64,000 nucleotides of DNA, taken from assembly GCA_016234555.1 (NCBI GenBank), contig JACRBJ010000078.1, positions 22,416 through 86,415 of the forward strand, read 5' to 3'. Source of the DNA: Chloroflexota bacterium (GTDB taxonomy: Bacteria; Chloroflexota; Anaerolineae; Anaerolineales; Villigracilaceae). The notes below the pieces were generated by a model. The model made no database searches, had not been told where the DNA came from, and saw only the letters and a program-made list of their open reading frames with translations. Positions 56,524 through 63,961 of the stretch are shown here, one piece after another (within the stretch, counting starts at the first letter, position 1; each line of letters opens with the position of its first letter). The position numbers and the translations under genes were made by a program.

Positions 56524-56680
56524 ATAAAACGACGGCGAGCACCGATATGCCCGCCGTCTTTGCGGCTTCACGCTTGCCACGAACACCAATTCGGAGATCA
56601 AGCGTAGAAGTCGGCGGCTGAGCGGGTCCTACAACCACGCACAACCTGACCCACGCCCGCTTGCCATAGGCAGCGGGCGA
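56524..56680 (-). ncRNA. Module 3 small RNA candidate
   Basis: On the bottom strand a transcript from the area of CATAAA (near 56690) would fold into GCCCGCT/AGCGGGC and ACGCTTG/CAAGCGT helices and end at the hairpin 56531-56558 (loop TATCGG) followed by TTTTATTT. The sequence is diverged from modules 1 and 2 but position, end hairpin and loop complementarity to the sigma-like leader are kept. Promoter less clear. Confidence 0.5.
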
Positions 56681-56730
56681 AAGTTTTTATGAATTTGCAA
56701 GATAGCTGCGCCACTTCCTTGTTGTTTGCA

Positions 56731-57045
56731 TCATGCTGCCTTCAACATAAGATCAAGAACCTTTTCCAGCGATTCCTCTATATCCGCTGTTTTTACGAAC
56801 TCGTTCGGCATGTCGTCGCCCACCGCATTGATGGCTCTGCGGCGCAATAAAACAACAGGCTGTTTGCCGTCCTCGATGAAGGCGGCAAACGGCATGGCGG
56901 CTTCTTCCTTGTGTTCGCGTTGTTTACTGGGGAATTTGAAGGTGCGTTCGATTGTCTTTTTATCGGCGAACGCAGTTGCGGTGATGACGAGCTCCTCGCC
57001 AACGAAGACGAGCATACCAAAGACATTAAAGTTCTTAAGCGACAT
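56731..57045 (-). CDS. Hypothetical protein beside attR, 104 aa
   Basis: A 104-residue protein (MSLKNFNVFGMLVFVGEELV, helical C-terminal part). GGAGG stands 7 bases before ATG 57045; a longer frame from 57096 would run into the tRNA. It is the last gene inside the prophage and is read away from attR. No family recognised. Confidence 0.6.
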   Translation of the reverse strand: MSLKNFNVFGMLVFVGEELVITATAFADKKTIERTFKFPSKQREHKEEAAMPFAAFIEDGKQPVVLLRRRAINAVGDDMPNEFVKTADIEESLEKVLDLMLKAA

Positions 57046-57068
57046 GGCGCAACCTCCAAATTCAAGTT

Positions 57069-57103
57069 GCGCCCCAGGCAGGAGTCGAACCCACAACCTA
57101 CTG
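57069..57103. repeat. attR, 35-bp core within tRNA-Arg
   Basis: Identical to 4452-4486. The phage copy restores the 3' part of the tRNA from the anticodon arm to the end of the acceptor, so the tRNA stays functional after integration. Confidence 0.93.
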
Positions 57104-57142
57104 ATCCGAAGTCAGGCGCTCTATCCATTGAGCTACTGGGGC
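57070..57142 (-). tRNA. tRNA-Arg(UCG), integration target
   Basis: Bottom-strand cloverleaf: acceptor GCCCCAG/CTGGGGC (7 bp), D-arm GCTC/GAGC, anticodon loop CTTCGGA giving anticodon UCG, T-loop TTCGACT, discriminator G, no encoded CCA. The anticodon stem has one C-U pair at its outer end. The 3' part is shared with attL. Confidence 0.95.
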
Positions 57143-57252
57143 ACGCGCGAAATTATACACGATAAAGCAGATATGCTAAAGATGCAGTGAAAAGCCAGTG
57201 ATTTGCCCGCATTTGGTGGTGTGGAAGCCCTTGCAACTGACAGGATTCCGCC

Positions 57253-58212
57253 ATGCCGACCGATGACTTACGTCAATTGATGCAACGTAGAGCGCCTGAC
57301 TCTGGAAATTCATTGGCGCAAGATTCGTACCTTTTCACGCTGGCTGCTGGCTTTCTACTGGACCGCAAAGCCCAGCGACTGACGAACAAGACAGTTGAGT
57401 TTTACCGAAGCAACCTCCAGTTATTTTTGAATTGGTGTGACCTGCAAGCCATCAAAACAATTGAGCAACTCACGCCCGAAGTGATTCGCCTCTACATGCT
57501 GCACCTGGACGAAACCAAACATAAGGCGGGCGGAGTCCATGCGAAGTATAGAGTCATTCGCGTCTTCCTGCGCTGGTATCAGGCGGAGTTTGAGCCGGCT
57601 GCATGGCGCAATCCGTTGACAAAGGTAAAGCCTCCGCGCGTGGATGTGGAACCATTGGAACCCGTACCGATTGAGCACGTCCGCTTGATGATAGATACCT
57701 GCCCTCGAGGAAAATTCACTGATGAGCGGGACCGCGCAATCATTCTCTTTTTATTGGACACGGGAGTCCGCGCTGGCGAGCTGCTCGCCCTGGATCGGCA
57801 GGATGTGGATATTCTGACAGGCGATGTATTGATACGAAAAAGCAAAAGCAGAAAGGCGCGGACCGTGTTTCTGGGCAGGCAGGCGCGGCGGGCATTGCGC
57901 GTGTATTTGAAACTGCGTGATGATGGCTCACGTCCGTTATTTGTTACAGATGAGCGGGAACGATTGAAAATGCCAGGCTTACGACAAATCATTTTGAGAC
58001 GTGCCAGGCGCGCGGGAATCCCTGCCCCGTCAATGCACTCTTTCAGGCGCGCGTTTGCGCTGGCGATGAAGCGCGCCGGCATTGACTTGATTTCGCTTCA
58101 AAGGCTTATGGGACATGCCGACCTTTCACAGTTGGGAAGGTATCTTGCCCAGGATGCGGAAGACCTGCGAAGCGACCATGAACGCGGAAGCCCGGCAGAT
58201 AATTTGCTGTAA
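57253..58212 (+). CDS. XerC-like tyrosine recombinase A
   Basis: A 319-residue tyrosine recombinase: N-terminal core-binding domain (about 40-130) and catalytic domain with Arg in GVRAGEL (about 177), Lys in IRKSKSRK, HSFRRAF (His-x-x-Arg), GHADLSQLGRYL with the nucleophilic Tyr. All catalytic residues are intact. It lies 110 bp beyond the tRNA and is closely related to the recombinase at 59184; the pair belongs to a second mobile region or a resident recombinase cluster. The 110-bp gap contains nothing else recognisable. Confidence 0.9.
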   Translation: MPTDDLRQLMQRRAPDSGNSLAQDSYLFTLAAGFLLDRKAQRLTNKTVEFYRSNLQLFLNWCDLQAIKTIEQLTPEVIRLYMLHLDETKHKAGGVHAKYRVIRVFLRWYQAEFEPAAWRNPLTKVKPPRVDVEPLEPVPIEHVRLMIDTCPRGKFTDERDRAIILFLLDTGVRAGELLALDRQDVDILTGDVLIRKSKSRKARTVFLGRQARRALRVYLKLRDDGSRPLFVTDERERLKMPGLRQIILRRARRAGIPAPSMHSFRRAFALAMKRAGIDLISLQRLMGHADLSQLGRYLAQDAEDLRSDHERGSPADNLL

Positions 58213-58350
58213 ATCATTTTTAGCAAATTTGTTCTATTTTCAAGCAGGAATTTTTTCTCAAGGGTTGAAATGCCCAGCCGCCGCCTGGCGTGAAAAGTGG
58301 TCGGGAATCGGGTCCGCAGTGATGACCAGGACTCCAAGGTCATCACGATT
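58211..58350 (+). repeat. Direct repeat, 140 bp, copy 1
   Basis: Nearly identical to 58443-58583, starting just at the recombinase A stop and containing TAGCAAATTTGTTCTATTTT and a GGTCGGGAATCGGGTCCG segment. The gap between the copies (58351-58442) is unique sequence without a gene. Confidence 0.85.
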
Positions 58351-58442
58351 CCCGATCACTTCCATCATGCCCGCAAGCCGTAAGCGTTGAACGCCCTGCC
58401 GTTTCCACAGCAACGAGCCGACCACAACCGACTCCACTGGTC

Positions 58443-58583
58443 AAATCATTCATAGCAAATTTGTTCTATTTTCGAGTGGGAATTTTTTCTCAGGGGTTGA
58501 AATGCCCAGCCGCCGCCTGGCGCGAAAAGTGGTCGGGAATCGGGTCCGCAGTGATGACCCAGGACTCCAAGGTCAACACGATT
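58443..58583 (+). repeat. Direct repeat, 141 bp, copy 2
   Basis: Second copy of the 58211-58350 repeat with about ten differences. No coding function is apparent. Confidence 0.85.
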
Positions 58584-58661
58584 TCACTACAGATCACAGG
58601 TACACAAGTAATAACAACGAAACGACAGGAGTGCCACTCCCGTTTTGCAATTTGTTTACTA

Positions 58662-58691
58662 TTGACAAACTTGGATTGTCACGTGTAGAAT
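58662..58691 (+). promoter_or_regulatory. Sigma70-type promoter of the tandem-RNA / RHH unit
   Basis: TTGACA (58662-58667) and TAGAAT (58686-58691) with an 18-base spacer. The start site would be close to 58698, immediately before the two 90-base units. Confidence 0.72.
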
Positions 58692-58703
58692 TTCGACACA
58701 CAA

Positions 58704-58884
58704 CCGAATACTTTTGCAGCCCCGGTCTTGTACTGGGGCAGTAGATCGGAGTGATGCGCCCGACAAATCCATGTGATTTGTGGCGCCGTTGAATCGAATA
58801 CCTTCGCAGTCCTAGTTTTGACTGGGACACCCAACGGGACCGATGCGCCCGACGAATCCATGTGATTCGTCGGGCGCTTTTTCT
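58704..58884 (+). ncRNA. Tandem struct RNA, two 90-base units ending in a terminator
   Basis: Two similar units (CGAATAC at 58705 and 58795, period 90). Each has a first hairpin (CCCC/GGGG; TCC/GGGA type) and a second one with GCGCCCGAC and TCCATGTGAT in common. In unit 2 the second hairpin is a 14-bp-stem intrinsic terminator (58845-58877) with TTTTTCTTT; in unit 1 it lacks the T-run. The layout resembles a tandem aptamer with expression platform, or an sRNA pair, ahead of the RHH gene at 58911. Confidence 0.55.
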
Positions 58885-58910
58885 TTAACCAATTTTGAAA
58901 GGAACCTTGA

Positions 58911-59126
58911 ATGACAACTTACTCAACCCCATCCCCAAGTGTGAACTTCCGTTTGAACGAGGAAGATAAGCAACTCCTGCGCGACTTGGCAAAGTTACTG
59001 CGGACTTCTCAGGTAATGGCTTTGCGCCTGGTGCTTCGTGAAGTTGTGCCGGCGTTGAAGGCTCATGCCGAAGAAGAAAAAACAAAAGCGCAGACGAAGA
59101 AAGCGAGCCGGCACATAGTCAACTAG
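58911..59126 (+). CDS. Ribbon-helix-helix-like protein, 71 aa
   Basis: A 71-residue protein: PSVNFRLNEEDKQLLRDLAK, then LRTSQVMALRLVLREVVPAL is the strand-helix-helix pattern of RHH DNA-binding proteins, followed by a basic tail. AAAGGAAC precedes the ATG. It probably controls the flanking recombinase genes. Its start TTYSTPSPS is similar to that of recombinase B (HSYSTPSPT). Confidence 0.65.
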   Translation: MTTYSTPSPSVNFRLNEEDKQLLRDLAKLLRTSQVMALRLVLREVVPALKAHAEEEKTKAQTKKASRHIVN

Positions 59127-59183
59127 CCACTAAAAGCAAATCGCCTGCTAGGGGCAGGCAATTTGCGGTGACAGGAATACCGA

Positions 59184-60161
59184 GTGCATTCGTATTCTAC
59201 CCCCTCCCCGACTCAACCGTCAAGCGACGTGCGCGCCTTGCAGAGCAAAGCCTGCGAGGCAAGTTCGTTTGTGTATGAAACACGCCTGCCGACCCTGGCA
59301 GAGTCCTTCAAGTTGGACGCGAAAGCTCGAAACCTGGCAAAGAAGACCATTGAGTTTTACGACTCCCTGCTCAATACTTTTGTGGAATGGTGCGCGGCAA
59401 TGGCTGTCACCAGCGTTGACCAGCTCACACCTGAAACAATGCGACTGTACCTGGTCAAGCTGTCGGAGGATGGGAAAAGCGACGGCGGAATCCATGCGGT
59501 TTATCGCACCCTGCGCGCCTTCCTGAATTGGTATGAGAAGGAATTCGAGCCGGCTGCATGGCGCAATCCACTTCACAATGTAAAACCGCCCAAGGTGGGC
59601 ATCGAGCCACTCACGCCTGTGAGCATCGAGGACGTGCGCTCGATGGTGAGGACCTGCAACGGCGGAAGGTTTACCGACTTTCGAGACAAGGCTGCCCTGC
59701 TGTTTTTGTTGGACACGGGAGTCCGCGCTGGTGAGTTGCTCGCCCTCAATATTCAGGATGTGGACACAAACGGCGGGGCATTGATTCGAGAGAGCAAAAA
59801 CCGCAAGCCGCGCATGGTCTTTTTAGGACAGGAAGCCAGACGGGCATTGCGTGCCTACCTCAAAAAACGGACAGATAAAAATCCTGCCGTGTTCGTTGCA
59901 GACGATGGGGAGCGTTTACGAGCTGCGGGGCTTCGTCAAATTCTGGTCAGACGCGCCAGGCGTGCCGGCGTGGCTGAACCTTCCTGCCATTCCTTCAGGC
60001 GCGCGTTTGCACGCTCGATGCACAAAGAAGGCGCGAACGAAGAAACACTAAGGAGGCTATTGGGGCATTCAGATTTTTCACAGTTGGAACGCTATATAAA
60101 ACTCGATGCCGATGACTTGCGCGAGATACACAACCGCATGAGTCCGGCGGATGCCGTATGA
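59184..60161 (+). CDS. XerC-like tyrosine recombinase B
   Basis: A 325-residue paralogue of recombinase A with GTG start at 59184. Catalytic residues are intact: GVRAGELLAL, RESKNRKPR, CHSFRRAF, LLGHSDFSQLERYI. Shared blocks such as EFEPAAWRNPL and LLFLLDTGVRAGELLAL show recent duplication of the pair. The two may act together on one site, as XerC/D-like pairs do. It may overlap the next gene as ATGA. Confidence 0.9.
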   Translation: MHSYSTPSPTQPSSDVRALQSKACEASSFVYETRLPTLAESFKLDAKARNLAKKTIEFYDSLLNTFVEWCAAMAVTSVDQLTPETMRLYLVKLSEDGKSDGGIHAVYRTLRAFLNWYEKEFEPAAWRNPLHNVKPPKVGIEPLTPVSIEDVRSMVRTCNGGRFTDFRDKAALLFLLDTGVRAGELLALNIQDVDTNGGALIRESKNRKPRMVFLGQEARRALRAYLKKRTDKNPAVFVADDGERLRAAGLRQILVRRARRAGVAEPSCHSFRRAFARSMHKEGANEETLRRLLGHSDFSQLERYIKLDADDLREIHNRMSPADAV

Positions 60162-60238
60162 AACCCCACTTATTAGACCGCCAAAATGCGAAGCCGCCTG
60201 GGAGGCAGGCGGCGCGCGGCGGGAAAGGATCAAAAACG

Positions 60239-60568
60239 ATGTACACGTATTCTAACAGAGATTCCACAAGGGACAAGTCCGTTTATCTGAAAGGCAGATG
60301 GATCGGGAAGGTTGTTTGGGACACCTTCCAAAAGACCATATCCTCAAACAACATTTTGCATACGCCATACACAGCAATTGCCAGCAGCATCTCGGTGCTG
60401 AGGGATGCAGAAGCCCTGGGCGCGAAATACTGCAAGGTGTTTGTCCGTGACACTAGACAGACCTATCTGGCAAAGATAAAGGATATTTGGGAAAAGGGTG
60501 AAAGATTTGGAAGCCCCGAAGACCCACAGATCAAACTTGCCCTCTCTGAGTGGGAAAGAGTCGGCTGA
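60239..60568 (+). CDS. Hypothetical protein, 109 aa
   Basis: A 109-residue protein starting MYTYSNRDSTRDKSVYLKGR with KVVWDTFQKTISSNN and a helical C-terminus. ATG at 60239 follows AAAGGATC; an ATGA-overlapping start at 60158 would add 27 low-complexity residues. No family recognised; context suggests an element accessory gene. Confidence 0.55.
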   Translation: MYTYSNRDSTRDKSVYLKGRWIGKVVWDTFQKTISSNNILHTPYTAIASSISVLRDAEALGAKYCKVFVRDTRQTYLAKIKDIWEKGERFGSPEDPQIKLALSEWERVG

Positions 60569-60588
60569 TAGCCGGCCCTAAAACGCGA

Positions 60589-60614
60589 CTCGCCTGCTTG
60601 AAAAAGCAGGCGAG
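60589..60614 (+). terminator. Hairpin after the recombinase operon
   Basis: CTCGCCTGCTT and AAGCAGGCGAG form an 11-bp stem with loop GAAA. No T-run follows, so strength is uncertain. Confidence 0.6.
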
Positions 60615-60718
60615 CGCATCTGGCTTTTCTGGCTTTAGGAGAGCGCCAAACGGGACATCATCCCGATGACACAACTATTGTATCGCAACATCAAATTTGA
60701 TGACAGGAGAATTGAGAA

Positions 60719-61900
60719 ATGACAGCTACGACAGGTTTACCGACTTTAGATAAGTTCATTGTGAGAGACGAAGGCGAGCAATTGCAGGAGGAAGCGCCAC
60801 GGGCGAAGCAAGCCTTCGATGAGTATTTGAGGACTCTGCCAACCGAATTGGCAGAGAAACTCAAACAGACAAACTCTCGGATCATCTCAAGCTACATGAG
60901 CAAGGGAAACACAGACCCTGCACTTGCCGCATTCATTCAGCCATTGCGAACCACAAAGGCAAGTGACATCCTCGAAGAAATATTCCCGCCCGTCCCGTTC
61001 ATAATCCCTGAGTATTTGCCGCCTGGGCTTGCCTTTATTTCTGGCAAGCCGAAGATAGGCAAGTCGTGGCTTGTGTTGCAGCTTGCCTTATCGGTCGCAA
61101 CAGGCGGTAAGTCGCTTGGCAAGGACGTTCGCCAGGGCAGGGTGTTGTATCTTGCCCTCGAAGACAGCAAGCGCCGGCTTCAGGACCGCATGAATAAGCA
61201 AGGTTGGACAAGAGACGCGGCGAGACAAGTAGACTTCTACCTCTTCGATGAATTCCACGAAGAGATAGGCGCTTTGAACGCCGGCGGCGGGAAACGACTC
61301 CTGGCTCACATCGAATCGCAGAAGTATGGTCTCGTGATTGTGGATACCTTCAGCCGCGCCTTTCGGGGTGACCAACTCAAAACAGATGAGATGACCGACG
61401 CAATCTCACCCGTCCAGAGTCACGCAGTCAATTCAAACTATGCCTTCCTCGTAGTTGATCACATGCCAAAGAACACAGGACAGGGTACTGACCCAATCCT
61501 GCATATTTATGGCGCCACGGGCAAAGCCGGCGTGATAGATACCGGATGGGGCTTGTACAAAGAGCAAGGAAAGCATGGCGCAAAGCTTCATGTCGTAGGG
61601 CGTGAGACAGAAGAGAAGATACTTCAACTGTCTTTTTCCCACGATGGCTTTTACTGGCAATGCGATGGCGATGCTTACGAGATACAAATCACAGAAAGCA
61701 AGCGCGAGATACTCGAAGCGTTGCAGGAGATGGGCAAAGTGACGGCGAGCGACATAGCAAAGGCGCTGAGCAAGGACCTCTCGAACATCCTGAAAAGCCT
61801 GCATGACCTCTGCAACTCCGGGCTCGTTCACAAGGAGGGAAAGCGTTTTTCGCTCACCCTTGACCGTCAGGAAGGGATCCAAATTGAGATGGGTGTCTAA
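60719..61900 (+). CDS. RepA-like helicase-type ATPase (AAA_25)
   Basis: A 393-residue RecA-fold ATPase: Walker A ISGKPKIGKSWL (about residue 108), then LYLALEDSKRRLQDRM, Walker B LVIVDTFSR (about 207) and LVVDHMPK (about 246), as in the RepA/AAA_25 family linked to plasmid and element replication. The C-terminal part has a helix-turn-helix (KVTASDIAKALSKDLSNILK). GGAG lies before the ATG. Together with the primase downstream it forms a replication unit. Confidence 0.85.
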   Translation: MTATTGLPTLDKFIVRDEGEQLQEEAPRAKQAFDEYLRTLPTELAEKLKQTNSRIISSYMSKGNTDPALAAFIQPLRTTKASDILEEIFPPVPFIIPEYLPPGLAFISGKPKIGKSWLVLQLALSVATGGKSLGKDVRQGRVLYLALEDSKRRLQDRMNKQGWTRDAARQVDFYLFDEFHEEIGALNAGGGKRLLAHIESQKYGLVIVDTFSRAFRGDQLKTDEMTDAISPVQSHAVNSNYAFLVVDHMPKNTGQGTDPILHIYGATGKAGVIDTGWGLYKEQGKHGAKLHVVGRETEEKILQLSFSHDGFYWQCDGDAYEIQITESKREILEALQEMGKVTASDIAKALSKDLSNILKSLHDLCNSGLVHKEGKRFSLTLDRQEGIQIEMGV

Positions 61901-61902
61901 AA

Positions 61903-61982
61903 AACTGGTGGTAACTGGTGGCACTGGTAGGACTTCTAAGGGGCATGAGAAGTGCTACCACCAGTACCAGTTACCACCAGTT
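61903..61982. repeat. 80-bp inverted repeat between replication genes
   Basis: The outer 17 bp (61903-61919 and 61966-61982, AACTGGTGGTAACTGGT type) pair perfectly; inner parts pair imperfectly (ACTTCT/AGAAGT). The unit AACTGGTGG is repeated within each arm. A cruciform or iteron-like function, or a hairpin in the mRNA, is possible. Confidence 0.75.
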
Positions 61983-62058
61983 GACCAGAAAACACAGCGC
62001 ATAGTTATCAAAAAATGAGACGATGAATCGTAACATCGTAACAAATTGGAGTAGACAA

Positions 62059-63108
62059 ATGGACACAAAAGGAATCAATGCAACCTTTGACCTGCTGTCC
62101 CTTACGGGCGACCTCCGCAAGGCTGGCGGGTATCATGTTGGACCCTGTCCATTCTGCGGGGGAGAGGACAGGTTTACAGTAAAGCACACGGAAGACGGCG
62201 ACCGCTGGCACTGCCGGCAATGTGGGGACGGGAAGTATCACACGCCTATTGATTTCATCATGCGACGCGATGGCGTTGACTTCAAAGAGGCTCTGAAAAC
62301 TTTGGGCGGCGACCTGCCCGCCGGGACATTCACGCCGCGAGGGTCGGCGCCGACCCAGCCGACGGCGAAGCCGTTGACCCTGCCGACTGCGGAATGGCAG
62401 GCGGAAGCATGGCTCGAAGTGAGCGTGGCTTCCCAGTTGTTGAATTCAAATCAGATGGCGAGACAGGCGGGGCGCGAATTCCTTGCCTCACGTTGTTTAC
62501 AGTTGTGCACGTGGGAAGCCTGGCGTTTGGGCTTTACCTATGCCTACGACCACAAGGCAAAACGCAGGAAGCCGGCAGTCACAATCCCCTGGTATGACAT
62601 GGACTCGATGAGCGAGACGATAACAGCCGTCAAATATCGCTTCGTTGACCACGACCCAACGCCCGACGCCCTCCGCTACTCGTGCAGGAAGGGGAGTACC
62701 TTCGGCGCTCCGTTCGGATTGTGGGACGCCCTGCCCGGCATTCATCACACGCTTTTGCTGATCGAAGGTGAATTCAATTGCATGAGCGTCTGGCAGTGCC
62801 GACCCAAGGGCGTGACGTGTCTCTCGTTTGGGGCACAGGGCGCCGGGGACATGCGCATATTGCAGAGGATGGCGACGGTTTACGAGCGTGTGTTTGTGTG
62901 GGCTGATGATGTTTGGAGTAACCCAAAGCAAGTTGAACACGCAAAGGAATTACGCGCCTTGGTAAAGGCGGATGGTCTTGCACTGCGGAGCGTCAAGGAG
63001 GATGGAATAAAGCATGATGCAAACGAGCTGCTCATGCGTGGCGCTTTGCCCGACTTCCTGACTCATATCCTGGGTGTGGAATGTCAATCAACAGACAAGG
63101 GAGTCTGA
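62059..63108 (+). CDS. CHC2-type primase with TOPRIM-like part
   Basis: A 349-residue protein: zinc finger CPFCGGEDRF...CRQC (about residues 28-55), a linker, and a TOPRIM-like region (LLLIEGEFNCMSVW, then VFVWADD). It is the layout of DnaG-like or phage/plasmid primases. Start 62059 has GGAGT seven bases upstream; ATG 62023 lacks a site. It follows the RepA-like ATPase gene. Confidence 0.82.
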   Translation: MDTKGINATFDLLSLTGDLRKAGGYHVGPCPFCGGEDRFTVKHTEDGDRWHCRQCGDGKYHTPIDFIMRRDGVDFKEALKTLGGDLPAGTFTPRGSAPTQPTAKPLTLPTAEWQAEAWLEVSVASQLLNSNQMARQAGREFLASRCLQLCTWEAWRLGFTYAYDHKAKRRKPAVTIPWYDMDSMSETITAVKYRFVDHDPTPDALRYSCRKGSTFGAPFGLWDALPGIHHTLLLIEGEFNCMSVWQCRPKGVTCLSFGAQGAGDMRILQRMATVYERVFVWADDVWSNPKQVEHAKELRALVKADGLALRSVKEDGIKHDANELLMRGALPDFLTHILGVECQSTDKGV

Positions 63109-63112
63109 AGCA

Positions 63113-63661
63113 ATGGACTCCCTGTATCAACTCATCTATGCCGACCCGCCCTGGCATTTCCGAGTCCGTTCCGCGAAGGGCGAGGGCAGGTCCGCAAAGA
63201 ATCATTATGACGTGATGAGCACTGCGGACATTTCCGACCTGCCAGTTGTGGACCTCGCCGCAGTGGACTCCGTCCTGCTCATGTGGGTCATCGACCCGAT
63301 GATTGAAGAGGGATACCAGGTGATGCGCGCCTGGGGCTTCACTCCAAAGACCGTGGGCTTTTATTGGGTCAAGGAAAACGTGAAGTCGGCAGGCTTCTTC
63401 ACTGGGTTGGGCTACTACACCCGCGCAAATCCAGAGCAATGTATCCTTGGCATTCGAGGCAGGGGACTCCCGCGCAGGGATAGAGGCGTAAAGCGGTTGT
63501 TGATTGCCCCACGTGGTCGGCATTCCGAGAAGCCAGAGGAAGCATACGAAAGGATCGAGCGGTTATTTGGCGATGTGCGCCGGCTCGAGCTGTTCGCGCG
63601 CCGCAGGCGTGCAGGGTGGGACGTGTTCGGCAATCAGGTTGAAGGATCAATCTCTCTCTGA
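63113..63661 (+). CDS. MT-A70-family methyltransferase
   Basis: A 182-residue protein with DPPW (residues 10-13, IYADPPWHF), MSTADISDLPV, VLLMWVIDPMI and GLGYYTRANPEQCILGIRGR, characteristic of MT-A70 N6-adenosine/adenine methyltransferases. GGGAG lies 9 bases before ATG 63113. It follows the primase by 4 bp. It probably methylates DNA of the element or the phage. Confidence 0.88.
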   Translation: MDSLYQLIYADPPWHFRVRSAKGEGRSAKNHYDVMSTADISDLPVVDLAAVDSVLLMWVIDPMIEEGYQVMRAWGFTPKTVGFYWVKENVKSAGFFTGLGYYTRANPEQCILGIRGRGLPRRDRGVKRLLIAPRGRHSEKPEEAYERIERLFGDVRRLELFARRRRAGWDVFGNQVEGSISL

Positions 63662-63720
63662 GGTCTCACCCCTAGGTAGTAGGGGCGTAAAAATGCGCCG
63701 CCTACGTCCTGAAAAGGGTA

Positions 63721-63759
63721 GGGGGTGAAAATGTTTGGGGGTAGGGGTAGTAGACCGGA
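63721..63759 (+). repeat. 39-bp direct repeat, copy 1
   Basis: Identical to 63962-64000. Both are GT-rich on the top strand (GGGGGTGAAAATGTTTGG as start) and spaced 241 bp apart. The non-coding region 63662-64000 also contains the palindrome at 63906-63931 and no gene. Confidence 0.9.
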
Positions 63760-63905
63760 CGGGTAGTTTTGCTCACACACCCGCGAATTTAGGTAGGGGG
63801 GGGTATGGCTTTCAGGGGAGGGGACAAAAAAAGTTTTGACCAAGGGTAAACGACCGGTGCGGCTCTCAAACGTGCGAAAATGTCCCCGATGAGATTCACA
63901 AAATC

Positions 63906-63931
63906 ACCATGCCGACACGTGTCGGCATGGT
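63906..63931. promoter_or_regulatory. Perfect 26-bp palindrome
   Basis: ACCATGCCGACAC is immediately followed by its reverse complement. Such a spacerless dyad suggests a protein-binding or resolution site rather than a hairpin. Confidence 0.7.
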
Positions 63932-63961
63932 CGGACTACTGTATCGGCAGCGTCCAGGGTG

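Larger units (their letters stand above)
4452..57103. mobile_element. Complete tailed-phage prophage integrated in tRNA-Arg
   Basis: Bounded by the 35-bp att repeats. It contains integrase, modification genes, terminase, portal, capsid, scaffold, tail-tube, tape-measure and tail-fibre genes, holin, DnaB helicase and an initiator. The long tape measure (765 aa), separate major tail protein and absence of a contractile sheath point to a siphovirus-like particle. Every structural gene I can recognise is uninterrupted, apart from an intein in the minor capsid gene and a regulatory cassette inserted between the minor capsid and scaffold genes. No canonical CI-type repressor with a peptidase domain is present. 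Confidence 0.95.
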
